A stretch of 64,000 nucleotides of DNA from Comamonadaceae bacterium (lineage in GTDB: Bacteria > Pseudomonadota > Gammaproteobacteria > Burkholderiales > Burkholderiaceae_C): assembly GCA_003599455.1 (NCBI GenBank), contig QZKF01000031.1, positions 42,121 through 106,120 on the forward strand, given 5' to 3'. The notes beneath the pieces were generated by a model. That model was not told where the DNA came from and ran no database searches. It saw only the letters and a program-made list of their open reading frames with translations. How positions within the stretch are numbered: the stretch's first letter is position 1; every line of letters starts with the position of its first letter. The position numbers were made by a program, and so were the translations under genes. This document shows, piece by piece, positions 1 through 9,993 of the stretch.

Positions 1-863
1 ACGCGCTGCACGGCCTGTCGATGAGCACCGCGCCCGAGCTCATGGTCTCGCTCGACGGGCCCGAGGTCGCGGCCTTCAAGCAGGCCTGTGTGGAGCACCG
101 CATCTGGGGCTGCTTCTCCATCATGGAGGCCAACCCCGGCGGCAACCCCTACAACAGCGGCCTGATCATCGACGACACCGGCGCGATCCGGCTCTACTAC
201 CGCAAGCTGCACCCCTGGGTGCCGGTGGAGCCCTGGGAGCCCGGCAACCTGGGCGTGCCGGTGTGCGATGGCCCCAACGGCAGCAAGCTCTCGCTGATCA
301 TCTGCCACGACGGCATGTTCCCCGAGATGGCGCGCGAGGCGGCCTACAAGGGCGCCGAGATCATCCTGCGCACGGCCGGCTACACGGCGCCGATCCGCCA
401 CGCCTGGAAGATCACCAACCAGGCCAACGCCTTCACCAACCTGGCCATCACCGCCAGCGTGTGCCTGTGCGGCAGCGACGGCAGCTTCGACTCCATGGGC
501 GAGGGCATGTTCTGCAGCTTCGACGGCACGGTGATCGCCGAGGGCGGCGGCCGCGTCGACGAGATCATCACCGCCGAGCTGCGGCCCGACCTGGTGCGCG
601 AGGCGCGCCAGGGCTGGGGCGTGGAGAACAACATCTACCAGCTCTACCACCGCGGCTATGTGGCGGTGAAGGGCGGCGCGCAGGACTGCCCCTACACCTA
701 CATGCACGACATGGCCGCCGGCACCTACCAGCTGCCCTGGCCGGTGGACGTGACCGACGGCACGCCCTGCGGCTTCGCCGCGCCCACGCGCAGCTACAAA
801 GGCCCCGAGGCGCACCCGCTGGTGCCCGACGCGGCCGTGGTGCCCATCAAGAAGGCAGCCTGA
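1..863 (+). CDS. Formamidase-like amidase (nitrilase superfamily), 5' end outside window
   Basis: Carbon-nitrogen hydrolase related to AmiF formamidase, which hydrolyses formamide to formate and ammonia. The reading frame is open to the left edge, so the first internal ATG (21) is not the true start; about 50 N-terminal residues and the catalytic Glu lie outside. Counting from that ATG, the catalytic Lys is K62 (in RKLHPW) and the nucleophile is C95 (in IICHDG); the AmiF-like LYHRGY is near the C-terminus. A biuret-hydrolase-like gene starts 4 bp downstream in the same direction, so the amidase is probably part of a nitrogen-compound catabolic operon. The substrate may be a larger amide than formamide; class is secure, substrate is not. 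Confidence 0.82.
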   Translation, partial: ALHGLSMSTAPELMVSLDGPEVAAFKQACVEHRIWGCFSIMEANPGGNPYNSGLIIDDTGAIRLYYRKLHPWVPVEPWEPGNLGVPVCDGPNGSKLSLIICHDGMFPEMAREAAYKGAEIILRTAGYTAPIRHAWKITNQANAFTNLAITASVCLCGSDGSFDSMGEGMFCSFDGTVIAEGGGRVDEIITAELRPDLVREARQGWGVENNIYQLYHRGYVAVKGGAQDCPYTYMHDMAAGTYQLPWPVDVTDGTPCGFAAPTRSYKGPEAHPLVPDAAVVPIKKAA

Positions 864-867
864 CGCC

Positions 868-1553
868 ATGGAACGCTTCATCGACGCCCACCCCTACGCC
901 TGGCCGTACAACGGCGACCTGCGGCCGAACAACACGGCGCTGGTGGTGATCGACATGCAGACCGACTTCTGCGGCGTGGGCGGCTACGTGGACAAGATGG
1001 GCTACGACATCTCGCTCACGCGCGCGCCGATCGCGCCGCTGCAGTCGCTGATGGCCGGCATGCGCGCGGCGGGTTACCACCTGATCCACACGCGCGAAGG
1101 CCACCGGCCCGACCTGTCGGACCTGCCGGCCAACAAGCGCTGGCGCTCGCGCCAGATCGGCACCGGTGGCGTGGGCATCGGCGACGACGGGCCCTGCGGC
1201 CGCATCCTGGTGCGCGGCGAGCCGGGCTGGGAGATCATCCCCGAGCTCGCGCCGCTGCCGGGCGAGGCCGTGATCGACAAACCCGGCAAGGGCTCGTTCT
1301 ACGCCACCGACCTGGAGCTGCTTCTGCGCACGCGCGGCATCGTCAACCTCATCCTCACCGGCATCACCACCGACGTGTGCGTGCACACCACCATGCGCGA
1401 CGCCAACGACCGCGGCTTCGAATGCCTGCTGCTGTCGGACTGCACCGCCGCCACCGACCGCGGCAACCACGAGGCCGCGCTCAAGATGATCACCATGCAG
1501 GGCGGTGTGTTCGGCGCGCACGCCACGTCCACCGCAGTCCTGGAGGCGATCGC

Positions 1554-1557
<4 letters not shown>
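868..1557 (+). CDS. biuH: Cysteine hydrolase, probable biuret hydrolase (isochorismatase fold)
   Basis: This 229-residue isochorismatase-fold amidohydrolase matches what I recall of Rhizobium biuret hydrolase closely: the N-terminal PYxWPYNG segment, [45 protein letters not shown] and MQGGVFG. Catalytic triad by position is D29, K138 and C171; Q211 sits where the biuret enzyme has its substrate-binding Gln. Biuret hydrolase converts biuret to allophanate and ammonia in the cytoplasm. The stop overlaps the start of an ABC transporter ATPase (ATGA), a sign of translational coupling between hydrolysis and uptake. No allophanate hydrolase is visible here. The alternative is a ureidoacrylate or N-carbamoyl amidohydrolase; the Gln and flanking motifs favour biuret. 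Confidence 0.75.
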
Positions 1558-3125
<1,568 letters not shown>

Positions 3126-3127
3126 GC

Positions 3128-3793
3128 ATGCAGATCCCCGCGCTTCCTTTTCCGTACGAGTTCGACGTCGCGCACACGGCGCTGGTCATCATCGACATGC
3201 AGCGCGACTTCATCGAGCCCGGCGGCTTCGGTGAAACCCTGGGCAACGACGTGGCCCTGCTCGCGGCCATCGTGCCGGCCTGCCAGGCCGTGCTGGCCGC
3301 CTGGCGCCAGGCCGGTGGCCTGGTGGTGCACACGCGCGAGGCGCACGCGAGCGACCTCTCGGACTGCCCGCCGGCCAAGCGCCTGCGCGGCAACCCCAGC
3401 CTGCGCATTGGCGACGAAGGGCCGATGGGCCGCATCCTGGTGGCCGGCGAGCCGGGCAACCAGATCATTCCCGCGCTCGCGCCGGTGGCGGGCGAGACCG
3501 TGATCGACAAGCCGGGCAAGGGCGCCTTTTACGCCACGCCGCTGCATGAACAACTGCAGCAGGCCGGCATCACCCACCTGCTGTTCATGGGCGTGACGAC
3601 CGAGGTGTGCGTGCAGACCAGCATGCGCGAGGCCAACGACCGTGGCTACGACTGCCTGCTGCTGGAAGACTGCACCGAGAGCTACTTCCCGCACTTCAAG
3701 GCCGCGGCGGTGGAGATGATGCGGGCGCAAGGCGCCATCGTCGGCTGGACCGCCACCAGCCAGCAGCTGATCACGACACTGAAAACGGCCTGA
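3128..3793 (+). CDS. Second isochorismatase-family cysteine hydrolase (biuret/triuret hydrolase-like)
   Basis: A 221-residue amidohydrolase paralogous to the product of 868-1557, starting 2 bp after the ABC ATPase stop. The triad is D23 (IDMQRDF), K128 (IDKPGKGAF) and C161 (GVTTEVCV). A Gln (Q201, AQGAIVGW) corresponds to the biuret-binding Gln of the first enzyme, but the flanks differ: QGAIVGW instead of QGGVFG, and [13 protein letters not shown] near the N-terminus. Triuret hydrolase TrtA of Herbaspirillum belongs to this fold and is encoded close to a biuret hydrolase, so a triuret or related ureide substrate is a reasonable hypothesis. It was not derived from a side-by-side alignment. 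Probably cytoplasmic and co-transcribed with its neighbours. Confidence 0.78.
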   Translation: MQIPALPFPYEFDVAHTALVIIDMQRDFIEPGGFGETLGNDVALLAAIVPACQAVLAAWRQAGGLVVHTREAHASDLSDCPPAKRLRGNPSLRIGDEGPMGRILVAGEPGNQIIPALAPVAGETVIDKPGKGAFYATPLHEQLQQAGITHLLFMGVTTEVCVQTSMREANDRGYDCLLLEDCTESYFPHFKAAAVEMMRAQGAIVGWTATSQQLITTLKTA

Positions 3794-3805
3794 TAGAGTT
3801 TCCCC

Positions 3806-4537
3806 GTGTCCACCACCACTTCGCCCACCCCCCGCCGCCCCGCGCCGCTGGCGCCCGCCCACCGCACACGCGCCAGCGAGGTCTATGAGCAGCTCAAGCG
3901 CGACATCGCCGACTTCCGCATGGTGCCCGGCGACCGCTTCAGCGAGCACGAGCTGTGCGCGCGACTGGAGGTCTCGCGCACGCCAGTGCGCCAGGCGCTG
4001 TTTCGCCTGCAGCAGGAAGGTCTGGTGGAGGTGATGTTCCGCAGCGGCTGGCGCGTGCTCCCGTTCGACTTCGACAAGTTCGACCAGCTCTACGACCTGC
4101 GCATGGTGCTGGAGACCACGGCCGTGCAGCGCCTGTGCCTGCAGGAAGTGGCCACGTCGGAGCCGCTGCTGCAGAGCCTGAAGGACCGCTGGCTGGTGCC
4201 GCTGGCCGAGCGCAGCAGCGACGCCACGCAGGTGGCCGAATGGGACGAGGCCTTTCACGAGACCCTGGTGAGCGCGGCCGGCAACGCCGAACTGGCGCGC
4301 GTGCACCACGAGGTGACCGAGCGCATCCGCATCATCCGCCGGCTCGACTTCTTGAAGCAGATGCGCATCGACGCCACCTACGACGAACACGCCAAGATCC
4401 TGCGCGCCATCCTCGCGCGCAAGGCCGACCGCGCCGACCTGCTGCTGCGCGCCCACATCCAGGCCAGCCAGGTCGAGGTCCGCAAGATCACGCTGCACCA
4501 GGTGTTTCTGGCGCAGCAGGTCGCGCCGGTGGCTTAG
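3806..4537 (+). CDS. GntR-family transcriptional regulator (FadR/FCD subfamily)
   Basis: 243 residues from a GTG start 12 bp after the second hydrolase. The winged-helix DNA-binding domain covers about residues 20-90 (ASEVYEQLKRDI, then FSEHELCARLEVSRTPVRQALFRL). The helical FCD ligand-binding domain follows with DLRMVLETTAV, FHETLVSAAGN and EHAKILRAIL, the pattern whose acid and His residues bind a metal and an organic acid. As the last gene of the amidase-hydrolase-ABC operon it is probably the local repressor, responding to a carboxylate such as allophanate or a related intermediate (inference). It converges with the marR gene 4 bp away. Confidence 0.88.
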   Translation: MSTTTSPTPRRPAPLAPAHRTRASEVYEQLKRDIADFRMVPGDRFSEHELCARLEVSRTPVRQALFRLQQEGLVEVMFRSGWRVLPFDFDKFDQLYDLRMVLETTAVQRLCLQEVATSEPLLQSLKDRWLVPLAERSSDATQVAEWDEAFHETLVSAAGNAELARVHHEVTERIRIIRRLDFLKQMRIDATYDEHAKILRAILARKADRADLLLRAHIQASQVEVRKITLHQVFLAQQVAPVA

Positions 4538-4541
4538 TCTG

Positions 4542-5015
4542 CTAGCGCCGGCTGGGTCGCGAGCGCGGCATCTTTGGCAGGTCCAGCGCCGCCAGGTTCG
4601 CCTTCGCCCGTGCGGCCAGGCGGTCCATCAGCTGGTCGAGCTGCTCGATCTCTTCGGGCCCGAGTTCCAGCAGCAACTGGCGATTGAGTTCCACCACCAC
4701 CGGCAGAAATTCGTCGTACAGGGCGCGGCCCTTTTCAGTGAGCGACACCCTCGCCTGCCGGCGGTCGCTGGGAATCACCTCGCGAGACAGCAGCTTCATG
4801 TCTGCGAGCGCTGTGACGACGCGCGAGGTCCGCGCGCGGTCCAGTTGCGCCTGGTCCGCCAGCTCGGATGACAGCATCGGCCCATGTCGGGCCAGCACCA
4901 CGATCAGCCGCCATTCCCGCCGCGAGATGCCGTAGCGGTCCTGGCTCAACCGCCCCACTGGTGCCACCGCGACCGCCTGCAGGCGGCTCAGGCGGTAGAG
5001 AAAAAGCTCATCCAT
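4542..5015 (-). CDS. MarR-family transcriptional regulator
   Basis: 157 residues with the winged-helix MarR layout: ISRREWRLIVVLARHGPMLSSELADQAQLDRARTSRV as the HTH, then the wing with SDRRQARVSLTEKGR (the DxR signature), and dimerisation helices at both ends. It is divergent from a Bug/TctC binding protein, with 142 bp between the two starts, so it may control that gene and its own. A short dyad (5092-5101) lies in that gap. The ligand is unknown; MarR proteins usually sense phenolic or aromatic acids. Confidence 0.9.
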   Translation of the reverse strand: MDELFLYRLSRLQAVAVAPVGRLSQDRYGISRREWRLIVVLARHGPMLSSELADQAQLDRARTSRVVTALADMKLLSREVIPSDRRQARVSLTEKGRALYDEFLPVVVELNRQLLLELGPEEIEQLDQLMDRLAARAKANLAALDLPKMPRSRPSRR

Positions 5016-5091
5016 GTTTTCGGGCCGGGTTGGCCGGGGTTAGGACACGGGCACATCGCCTCCACTGCGTGAATACCCTGAGCATAGTTGT

Positions 5092-5101
5092 ATTGGTCAA
5101 T
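5092..5101. promoter_or_regulatory. Short dyad ATTG-GT-CAAT in the marR/bug divergent promoter
   Basis: A perfect 10-bp dyad in an AT-rich patch of the gap between the divergent marR and TctC-type genes, 56 bp before the latter's ATG. The place suits a MarR operator, but the dyad is short and the call is tentative. Confidence 0.25.
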
Positions 5102-5157
5102 CAAACACGACGGGCATAGATTCCGTGAAAGCCATCCGGCACACACAGGAGACCCCC

Positions 5158-6156
5158 ATGCCACGCACCAGTTCCCCCACCACAGTCTCCCGCGCCGCCA
5201 GCAACTTCCTGCTGGCGGCCGCGGCCACCTTCGCGATGGCCAACGCGCATGCGCAGGCCTGGCCCACCAAGCCGGTCACGCTGGTCGTGGGCACGCCGGC
5301 GGGTGGCTCGGTCGACGCCTACGGTCGCGCGCTGGCCGACCAGCTGGCACGGCAGACCGGCGGCAACTTTGTGGTGGAGAACAAGGGTGGCGCCAACGGC
5401 AACCTGAGCGCGGAACAGGTGCGCAACGCGGCGGCCGACGGCCACACGCTGTGGATCAGCACACAGGCCATGTTCACGATCAACCCGTCGGTGTACCCGG
5501 CCATGCGCTGGAAGCAGTCGGACTTCAAGCCCATCGCCAAGGGCATCGAGAGCCCGCTGGTGCTGGTGACCCACCCGTCCGTGCCGGCGAAGACGCTGCC
5601 CGACCTCGTGAAATGGGTGTCGGCCAACCCGGGCAGGATCACCTACGCCTCGTTCAGTCCCGGCACGCCATCGCATTTCCTCGGCTTTCAGCTCAACGAG
5701 CGCTTCAAGCTCGACATGGTGCACGTGGCCTACAAGGGCAGCGCGCCGCAGATCACCGACCTGCTCGGCGGGCAGGTGCTGCTGGGCTTCACGCAACTCC
5801 AGGCCGCGTTGCCGCATGTGCAGAGCGGCAAGCTCAACGCGATCGCGGTCACCTCGAAAGACCGCACCCGGTTCATGCCCCAGGTGCCGAGCCTGGCCGA
5901 GCTGGGCCACCCGGACCTCAGCGCCACGGTGTGGTTCGGGCTCATGGCGCCCTCGGCCACGCCCAAGGCGGTGCTTGACCAGGTCCAGGCCGCCACCGTG
6001 AAGGCGCAGGCCCAGGCGGACTACAAGGCCAGGCTCGAGGCACAGGGATTTGACGTACCGCAGGAACACGGGGACGCGTTCGCTGCCACCATCGCGGCCG
6101 AAACAGCCCGCTGGGCGCAGGTGGTCAAAGCCACCGGTTTCCGCGCCAACGACTGA
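5158..6156 (+). CDS. Bug/TctC-family periplasmic solute-binding protein
   Basis: 332 residues. The ATG at 5158 is preferred over one 33 bp upstream because AGGAG lies 7 bp before it and a signal peptide follows at once (hydrophobic FLLAAAATFAMANAHAQA). The mature protein begins WPTKPVTLVVGTPAGGSVDAYGR, the hallmark of the tripartite tricarboxylate receptor family, whose members bind carboxylates or small amides without large conformational charge networks. No TctA/TctB membrane genes are nearby, so it is an orphan receptor, as is common in Burkholderiales. A DUF3237 gene follows 14 bp later, probably in the same transcript, and the divergent marR gene is its likely regulator. Confidence 0.93.
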   Translation: MPRTSSPTTVSRAASNFLLAAAATFAMANAHAQAWPTKPVTLVVGTPAGGSVDAYGRALADQLARQTGGNFVVENKGGANGNLSAEQVRNAAADGHTLWISTQAMFTINPSVYPAMRWKQSDFKPIAKGIESPLVLVTHPSVPAKTLPDLVKWVSANPGRITYASFSPGTPSHFLGFQLNERFKLDMVHVAYKGSAPQITDLLGGQVLLGFTQLQAALPHVQSGKLNAIAVTSKDRTRFMPQVPSLAELGHPDLSATVWFGLMAPSATPKAVLDQVQAATVKAQAQADYKARLEAQGFDVPQEHGDAFAATIAAETARWAQVVKATGFRAND

Positions 6157-6170
6157 ACGAGGAACCCGGC

Positions 6171-6638
6171 ATGCCCCATCCCGCCGCACCGCCGCTGGCG
6201 TTCTTCGCCACGCTGTCGATCCAGGTCGCGCCCGCCCATGAAATCGGTCAGACGCCTGCCGGCAACCGGCGCGTCATCCCCATCCTCGGCGGCCGCGTGC
6301 AGGGCGATGGCTGGGCCGCGCGGGTGGTGCCCGGCGGCGCGGACTTCCAGGCCATCGTGACGCCCACCCTCGCCCGGCTCGATGCGCGCTACGTGCTGGA
6401 GACCGAGGCCGGTGAACTGATCTACGTGTGCAACCGGGCGATCCGGGTGGCGTCGCGGGAGGTCACGGCGCGGCTGGTGCGCGCAGAGCCGGTGGACCCG
6501 GCGCTGGTGTACTTCCGGTGCGCGCCGACCTTCGAGACCGCCGCGCCCTCGCTGGCCTGGATCAACGAACGCCTGTTCGTGGGCTCGGGCGTTCGCCTGC
6601 CCGATCGGGTGGACATCGACTGCTTCACCGTGCTGTAG
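6171..6638 (+). CDS. DUF3237 domain-containing protein
   Basis: 155 residues that look like the DUF3237 family: an N-terminal beta strand (LAFFATLSIQVAP), GGRVQGDGW, a central LDARYVLETEAGELIYVCNRAIR, and a C-terminal segment AWINERLFVGSGVRLPDRVDIDCFTV. No signal peptide, so cytoplasmic. The biochemical role of the family is not established; members often sit beside aromatic or small-acid catabolic genes. Here it follows a Bug binding protein, so it may act on the compound that protein imports. Confidence 0.8.
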   Translation: MPHPAAPPLAFFATLSIQVAPAHEIGQTPAGNRRVIPILGGRVQGDGWAARVVPGGADFQAIVTPTLARLDARYVLETEAGELIYVCNRAIRVASREVTARLVRAEPVDPALVYFRCAPTFETAAPSLAWINERLFVGSGVRLPDRVDIDCFTVL

Positions 6639-6675
6639 TTCCAGACGACGGCGTTGCGCGTGCCGGAGTTCCGGG

Positions 6676-7071
6676 TTATCCGCGCTTCGGCGTCTCGCTC
6701 GTCAGCGCATACGCGCTCGCGCGCACATGCTCCAGCGGCCGGATCTCGTACTCGAGGCCGCAGGCCAGGCAGGGGTTGCCGGCGGCGATGCGCGCGGCTT
6801 CGTCCAGGCTGTGTGCGCGCAGAAACCAGTAGCCGCCCACCACTTCCTTGGCCTCGGCGAACGGGCCGTCGACGATGCGATCGCGCGTGACCAGACGGCT
6901 CTCGCGCGCCAGGCGCTGGCCGGAGCGCATCGTGCCCGCTTCGACCAGCTGGGCGTGCCAGGCGTAGAAGCGGTCGATCGCGGCCTGGATCTCTTCGGGC
7001 GACTTGTCGGCGTCCCACTGGCCGCGCGAGATGACGAGGTATTCCTCGGGTGTCGTGTCGTCCGCACTCAT
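6676..7071 (-). CDS. YciI/DGPF-family protein
   Basis: 131 residues with the YCII-related dimeric ferredoxin-like fold and the characteristic segment VTRDRIVDGPFAEAKEVVGGYW, whose DGPF tetrad names the family. Start ATG at 7071 overlaps the preceding gene's stop by 4 bp. Family members are frequently encoded next to ECF42-type sigma factors, and one lies about 3 kb away. A possible role in detoxification or as an enzyme subunit is unproven. Third DGPF protein of the window, with those at 12169-12600 and 13200-13565. Confidence 0.88.
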   Translation of the reverse strand: MSADDTTPEEYLVISRGQWDADKSPEEIQAAIDRFYAWHAQLVEAGTMRSGQRLARESRLVTRDRIVDGPFAEAKEVVGGYWFLRAHSLDEAARIAAGNPCLACGLEYEIRPLEHVRASAYALTSETPKRG

Positions 7072-7457
7072 GTGGCGGCTCCCGGGGGTGGCTGGGGCGT
7101 GCGTTGCGCCGGGTCGTAGAAGAACTGTTCGGCCACGATGCGCTCGCCCTCCCAGCGCTGGTAAGCCAGCTCTTCCATCTCGGTGACCGAGTCGTCCTGC
7201 CAGACGAAGCGGAACACCCAGCGGATCACCACGTGGTCGCCGTTGACGAACACGGGCCGCACGCAGCGCGATGCGATGGTGGTCGCGCGCGCCATCACCT
7301 TGCGCTCGCCGGCCATCAGCTGGTCGCGGCCCACGCGGGGCGCGGCCTGGTTCTCCTGCATGGTGGCGTGCGGTGCGTAAAAATCTTCGATCGCCTGGTC
7401 GTGGGCGTTGCTCTCCACCAGGGCGATGAATCGTTCGAGGGTGTCGGCGCTGGGCAT
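7068..7457 (-). CDS. Nuclear transport factor 2/SnoaL-like protein
   Basis: 129 residues with the NTF2-like cone fold expected of SnoaL relatives: TLERFIALVESNAHDQAIEDFYAPHATMQENQAAPRVGRDQL at the N-terminus, then strands around VVIRWVFRF and MEELAYQRWEGERIVAEQFFYDP at the end. These small proteins act as ligand binders, isomerases or hydrolases; no substrate can be named. It overlaps the DGPF gene by 4 bp and probably is translated with it. Confidence 0.82.
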   Translation of the reverse strand: MPSADTLERFIALVESNAHDQAIEDFYAPHATMQENQAAPRVGRDQLMAGERKVMARATTIASRCVRPVFVNGDHVVIRWVFRFVWQDDSVTEMEELAYQRWEGERIVAEQFFYDPAQRTPQPPPGAAT

Positions 7458-7471
7458 GGGGCGAGGCTCCT

Positions 7472-7963
7472 TCAGGCGGGATCGGTGAACACGGTGAGCG
7501 AGGCAAAACCCAGGTGGTGCATGGCCTCGCGCAGGATCAGCACGTGCGCGGTGAACGCGGCCTGCGGCGGCAGGCCCGAGGAAGCGACCGGCCGCCCTTG
7601 CGACACCGCCGCGAGCTGGTTGAACACGCGCTCGACATCGTCGATCGACAGGTGCCCCTCGCCGCCGCCATGCACCAGGCGCCGCAGTTGCCGCGTGGCG
7701 GCGTCGCGCGTTTCCAACGGCGTGTCACGCGGCAGCTGCCTGAGCAGCGGCATGACCGCTTCCTCGACCTGCTCGATCGCGTGCTCGATCTCCAGCGGCG
7801 AGGGCGGTTCGTGCCGGAACGGGCCGCAGCCCAGGGCCTGCGTGCCGATGGGCAGCACCCATTCGGTGGACGCGCCCTGCGCGGGTACGGTCACGATGCG
7901 GGTCTCGCGCTCGCCGATCGCGAGGCGCGTGCGCCCGGCGGGTTTCACGGTGTCAGCCGGCAT
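7472..7963 (-). CDS. Uncharacterised 163-residue protein with a Ppx/GppA-like segment
   Basis: I do not recognise the family with certainty. The segment ASTEWVLPIGTQALGCGPF followed by PPSPLEIEHAIEQVEEAV (31-70) resembles the part of exopolyphosphatase/GppA proteins around the GGGSTE loop and its following helix, but the first glycines are missing and the protein is half the size of a Ppx domain. The C-terminal half is helical with several conserved-looking acidic positions (LSIDDVERVFNQL). Its start ATG lies inside the 3' end of the upstream flavin monooxygenase gene (11-bp overlap), so the two are probably translationally coupled. Confidence 0.55.
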   Translation of the reverse strand: MPADTVKPAGRTRLAIGERETRIVTVPAQGASTEWVLPIGTQALGCGPFRHEPPSPLEIEHAIEQVEEAVMPLLRQLPRDTPLETRDAATRQLRRLVHGGGEGHLSIDDVERVFNQLAAVSQGRPVASSGLPPQAAFTAHVLILREAMHHLGFASLTVFTDPA

Positions 7964-9164
7964 GCGGGCTCCCGGTGCCCACGTCCTGGCAGGCGGCGAT
8001 GCGCTGCGCCACGCCGGGCGCCTGGCCGGCGATCGAGCGCAGCAGGCCACCGGACTGGCGCACGTCGAAGCCGACGAAGTGCAGGCCCTCCAGCGCGCCC
8101 TGCCCACTCACCTCGGTCGGCATGCCGCGCTCGTCCAGCGGCAGCGGGGTGTGGGGGAACAGCTCGCGCAGCGCGGGGTCGTAGCCGGTGGCCAGCAGCA
8201 CGGTGTCGAACGGGTGTTCGCTGCCGTCGGTGAAGCGCACGCCGCCGGCTGTGAGGGTTTCGATGCCGGGGTAGATCTGGATGTCGCCGGCCTTGATGCG
8301 CTGCACGGTGCCGATGTCGATCATCGGCGTCTTGCCTTCCTCGCGCAGCTGGCGCAGCGGCGAGATGGCGGCGGTGTGCAGGCCGTAGCGGCTGAGGTCG
8401 CCCACGCTGAGGTCGCGAAACAGGGTGGCCAGCGCGTCGCCCCAGGCGGTGGGCAGCCTGGCCAGCATGATGCTGGAGAGCTGGGTGGGCCGGCCCAGCA
8501 CGTCGCGCCGCACGATGTTGACCGGCGAGCGCACCGAAAGCGCGGCGCGCACACCGTGCTCGGCGAGATCGAGCGCGATCTCGGCGCCGGTGTTGCCCAT
8601 GCCCACCACCAGCACGCGCTGGCCCGCAAAGGGCGCGGCGTTGCGGTAGCCGCGGCTGTGCAGCACGCGGCCTTCAAACCGGTCCTGGCCGGGCAGCGCG
8701 GGCGCGTGCGGCAGCCGGTTGGCGCCGGTGGCCACCACCACGTGGCGCGACACGATCTGCCGCCCGCCCGCGAAGCTGGTGCACCAGCGCCCCCCCAGGC
8801 CGCGCGGCGCGGGCTGGATGCCCAGCACCTCCTGCCCCAGCTCGGGCTGGATGCCGTGCTGCCGCGCGTAGGCCGCGAGGTAGTCCACCACGCCCTGGCG
8901 CGGCACGTAGCGCGGTGCGTCGGCCGGGAACGGCAGGCCCGGCAGGGCCGAGTGGGTCTTGACGGTGTGCAGGTGCAGGCGCTCGTAGTGGTGGCGCCAG
9001 GACGAAGCCACCTCCTGCGCCTTGTCCACCACCAGCGGCAGCGCCTGCCCGCGTTGCAGCAGGCAGGCCGCCACGGCCAGGCCGGCCGGGCCGGCGCCGA
9101 TGACCAGGGTGTCGGTGGAGGTGTGGGCGTGGGGTTGGGGAGGTGTATGAGACGTGGTGTCCAT
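7953..9164 (-). CDS. Flavin-containing monooxygenase (FMO/CzcO-like)
   Basis: 403 residues. The FAD-binding Rossmann motif GAGPAG is at 23-28, the NADPH-binding motif GMGNTGAE lies mid-protein, and between them FEGRVLHSRGY fits the FxGxxxHxxxY fingerprint of flavin monooxygenases and Baeyer-Villiger enzymes. The later segment LLATGYDPALRELFP is the usual ATG motif. The ATG at 9164 begins a short His/Thr-rich leader before the first strand. Likely a soluble enzyme oxygenating a small nucleophile or ketone with NADPH and O2; the substrate is unknown. It overlaps a gene of unknown function at its 3' end. Confidence 0.88.
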   Translation of the reverse strand: MDTTSHTPPQPHAHTSTDTLVIGAGPAGLAVAACLLQRGQALPLVVDKAQEVASSWRHHYERLHLHTVKTHSALPGLPFPADAPRYVPRQGVVDYLAAYARQHGIQPELGQEVLGIQPAPRGLGGRWCTSFAGGRQIVSRHVVVATGANRLPHAPALPGQDRFEGRVLHSRGYRNAAPFAGQRVLVVGMGNTGAEIALDLAEHGVRAALSVRSPVNIVRRDVLGRPTQLSSIMLARLPTAWGDALATLFRDLSVGDLSRYGLHTAAISPLRQLREEGKTPMIDIGTVQRIKAGDIQIYPGIETLTAGGVRFTDGSEHPFDTVLLATGYDPALRELFPHTPLPLDERGMPTEVSGQGALEGLHFVGFDVRQSGGLLRSIAGQAPGVAQRIAACQDVGTGSPHAG

Positions 9165-9256
9165 GGTGGCCCGTGGCTGTGTGCGGCCAGTGTGGCCGGC
9201 ACGCGCACGGCGCGCCATGGGGGCTTTCACCCGGGGCGGGCAGGCCGCCCCCGCTG

Positions 9257-9856
9257 TCAACGCTCCCCGTTGGCGATGTACTCGACGTCGGACACCACAC
9301 CAGCCGCGTCGAAGGACACGATGAGGGAGTGGTTGAAGAACTTCATGTTGAAGACGCTGCCCTTGGCGTGCGCATAGCTGTACATGGCGGCCGTCTCGCC
9401 CCGGGTCTTGATGAACGGATACACGCCGCTGCCATTGGGTCGACCCAGGAGGGCCAGCACCTCGGCGCGGGTTGTCTTGCCCTTGACGATGTTGCGCACC
9501 CTGGATTCGTCGAAGTCGGTCGCATCGGTCGGGAACGAGCTGACGAACTCCTCGGCCACCAGCAGGTCGTTGTGGGTCAGGAACACCATGGCGCGGGCCG
9601 GCACGACGCCCGGGTACTTGCCGGTGCCGGCGCCCTCGGCATACACATAGCGGGACATCTTGAGCTTCTCGCCGTTGCGCAACGACTCGCCCGTCTGCTC
9701 CGGCGGGCCCATGACCTGGTTGACCTGCGCCAGCGTGGATTTTCCGACCTGCAGTGCACCGGCGTCGGGGCGTTTGAAGTTGGTCCCCGCGCAGCCGCTC
9801 AGGACGGCGACGGTGGCGACAGTGGCAAGGAACTTGAAGAGCGGGATGGATGTCAT
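9257..9856 (-). CDS. Lipoprotein with SmpA/BamE-like repeat
   Basis: 199-residue secreted lipoprotein: the signal peptide from ATG 9856 ends in the lipobox LSGC. The mature part contains ALQVGKSTLAQVNQVMGPPEQ and, about 100 residues later, NIVKGKTTRAEVLALLGRPNGS, two copies of the short motif (G-K/M-T-x4-V-x3-G-P) typical of SmpA/OmlA/BamE-fold domains. Probably an outer-membrane-anchored protein exposed to the periplasm. It is not BamE itself, which has one such motif and is much shorter. It is separated from its neighbours by about 90 and 140 bp and likely is monocistronic. Confidence 0.82.
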   Translation of the reverse strand: MTSIPLFKFLATVATVAVLSGCAGTNFKRPDAGALQVGKSTLAQVNQVMGPPEQTGESLRNGEKLKMSRYVYAEGAGTGKYPGVVPARAMVFLTHNDLLVAEEFVSSFPTDATDFDESRVRNIVKGKTTRAEVLALLGRPNGSGVYPFIKTRGETAAMYSYAHAKGSVFNMKFFNHSLIVSFDAAGVVSDVEYIANGER

Positions 9857-9993
9857 GTGTCGAGGTCGGTTCAAGGCAGCGGCAGGGAGGAACGCACGCG
9901 CCAGGATGGCCACCGGAACACCCAGGCGTGGCGGCATTCTGTCCGATGACCCGGAAAAGGCCAGAGGCTTCAGTCAAGCCGGCGACTCCCATG

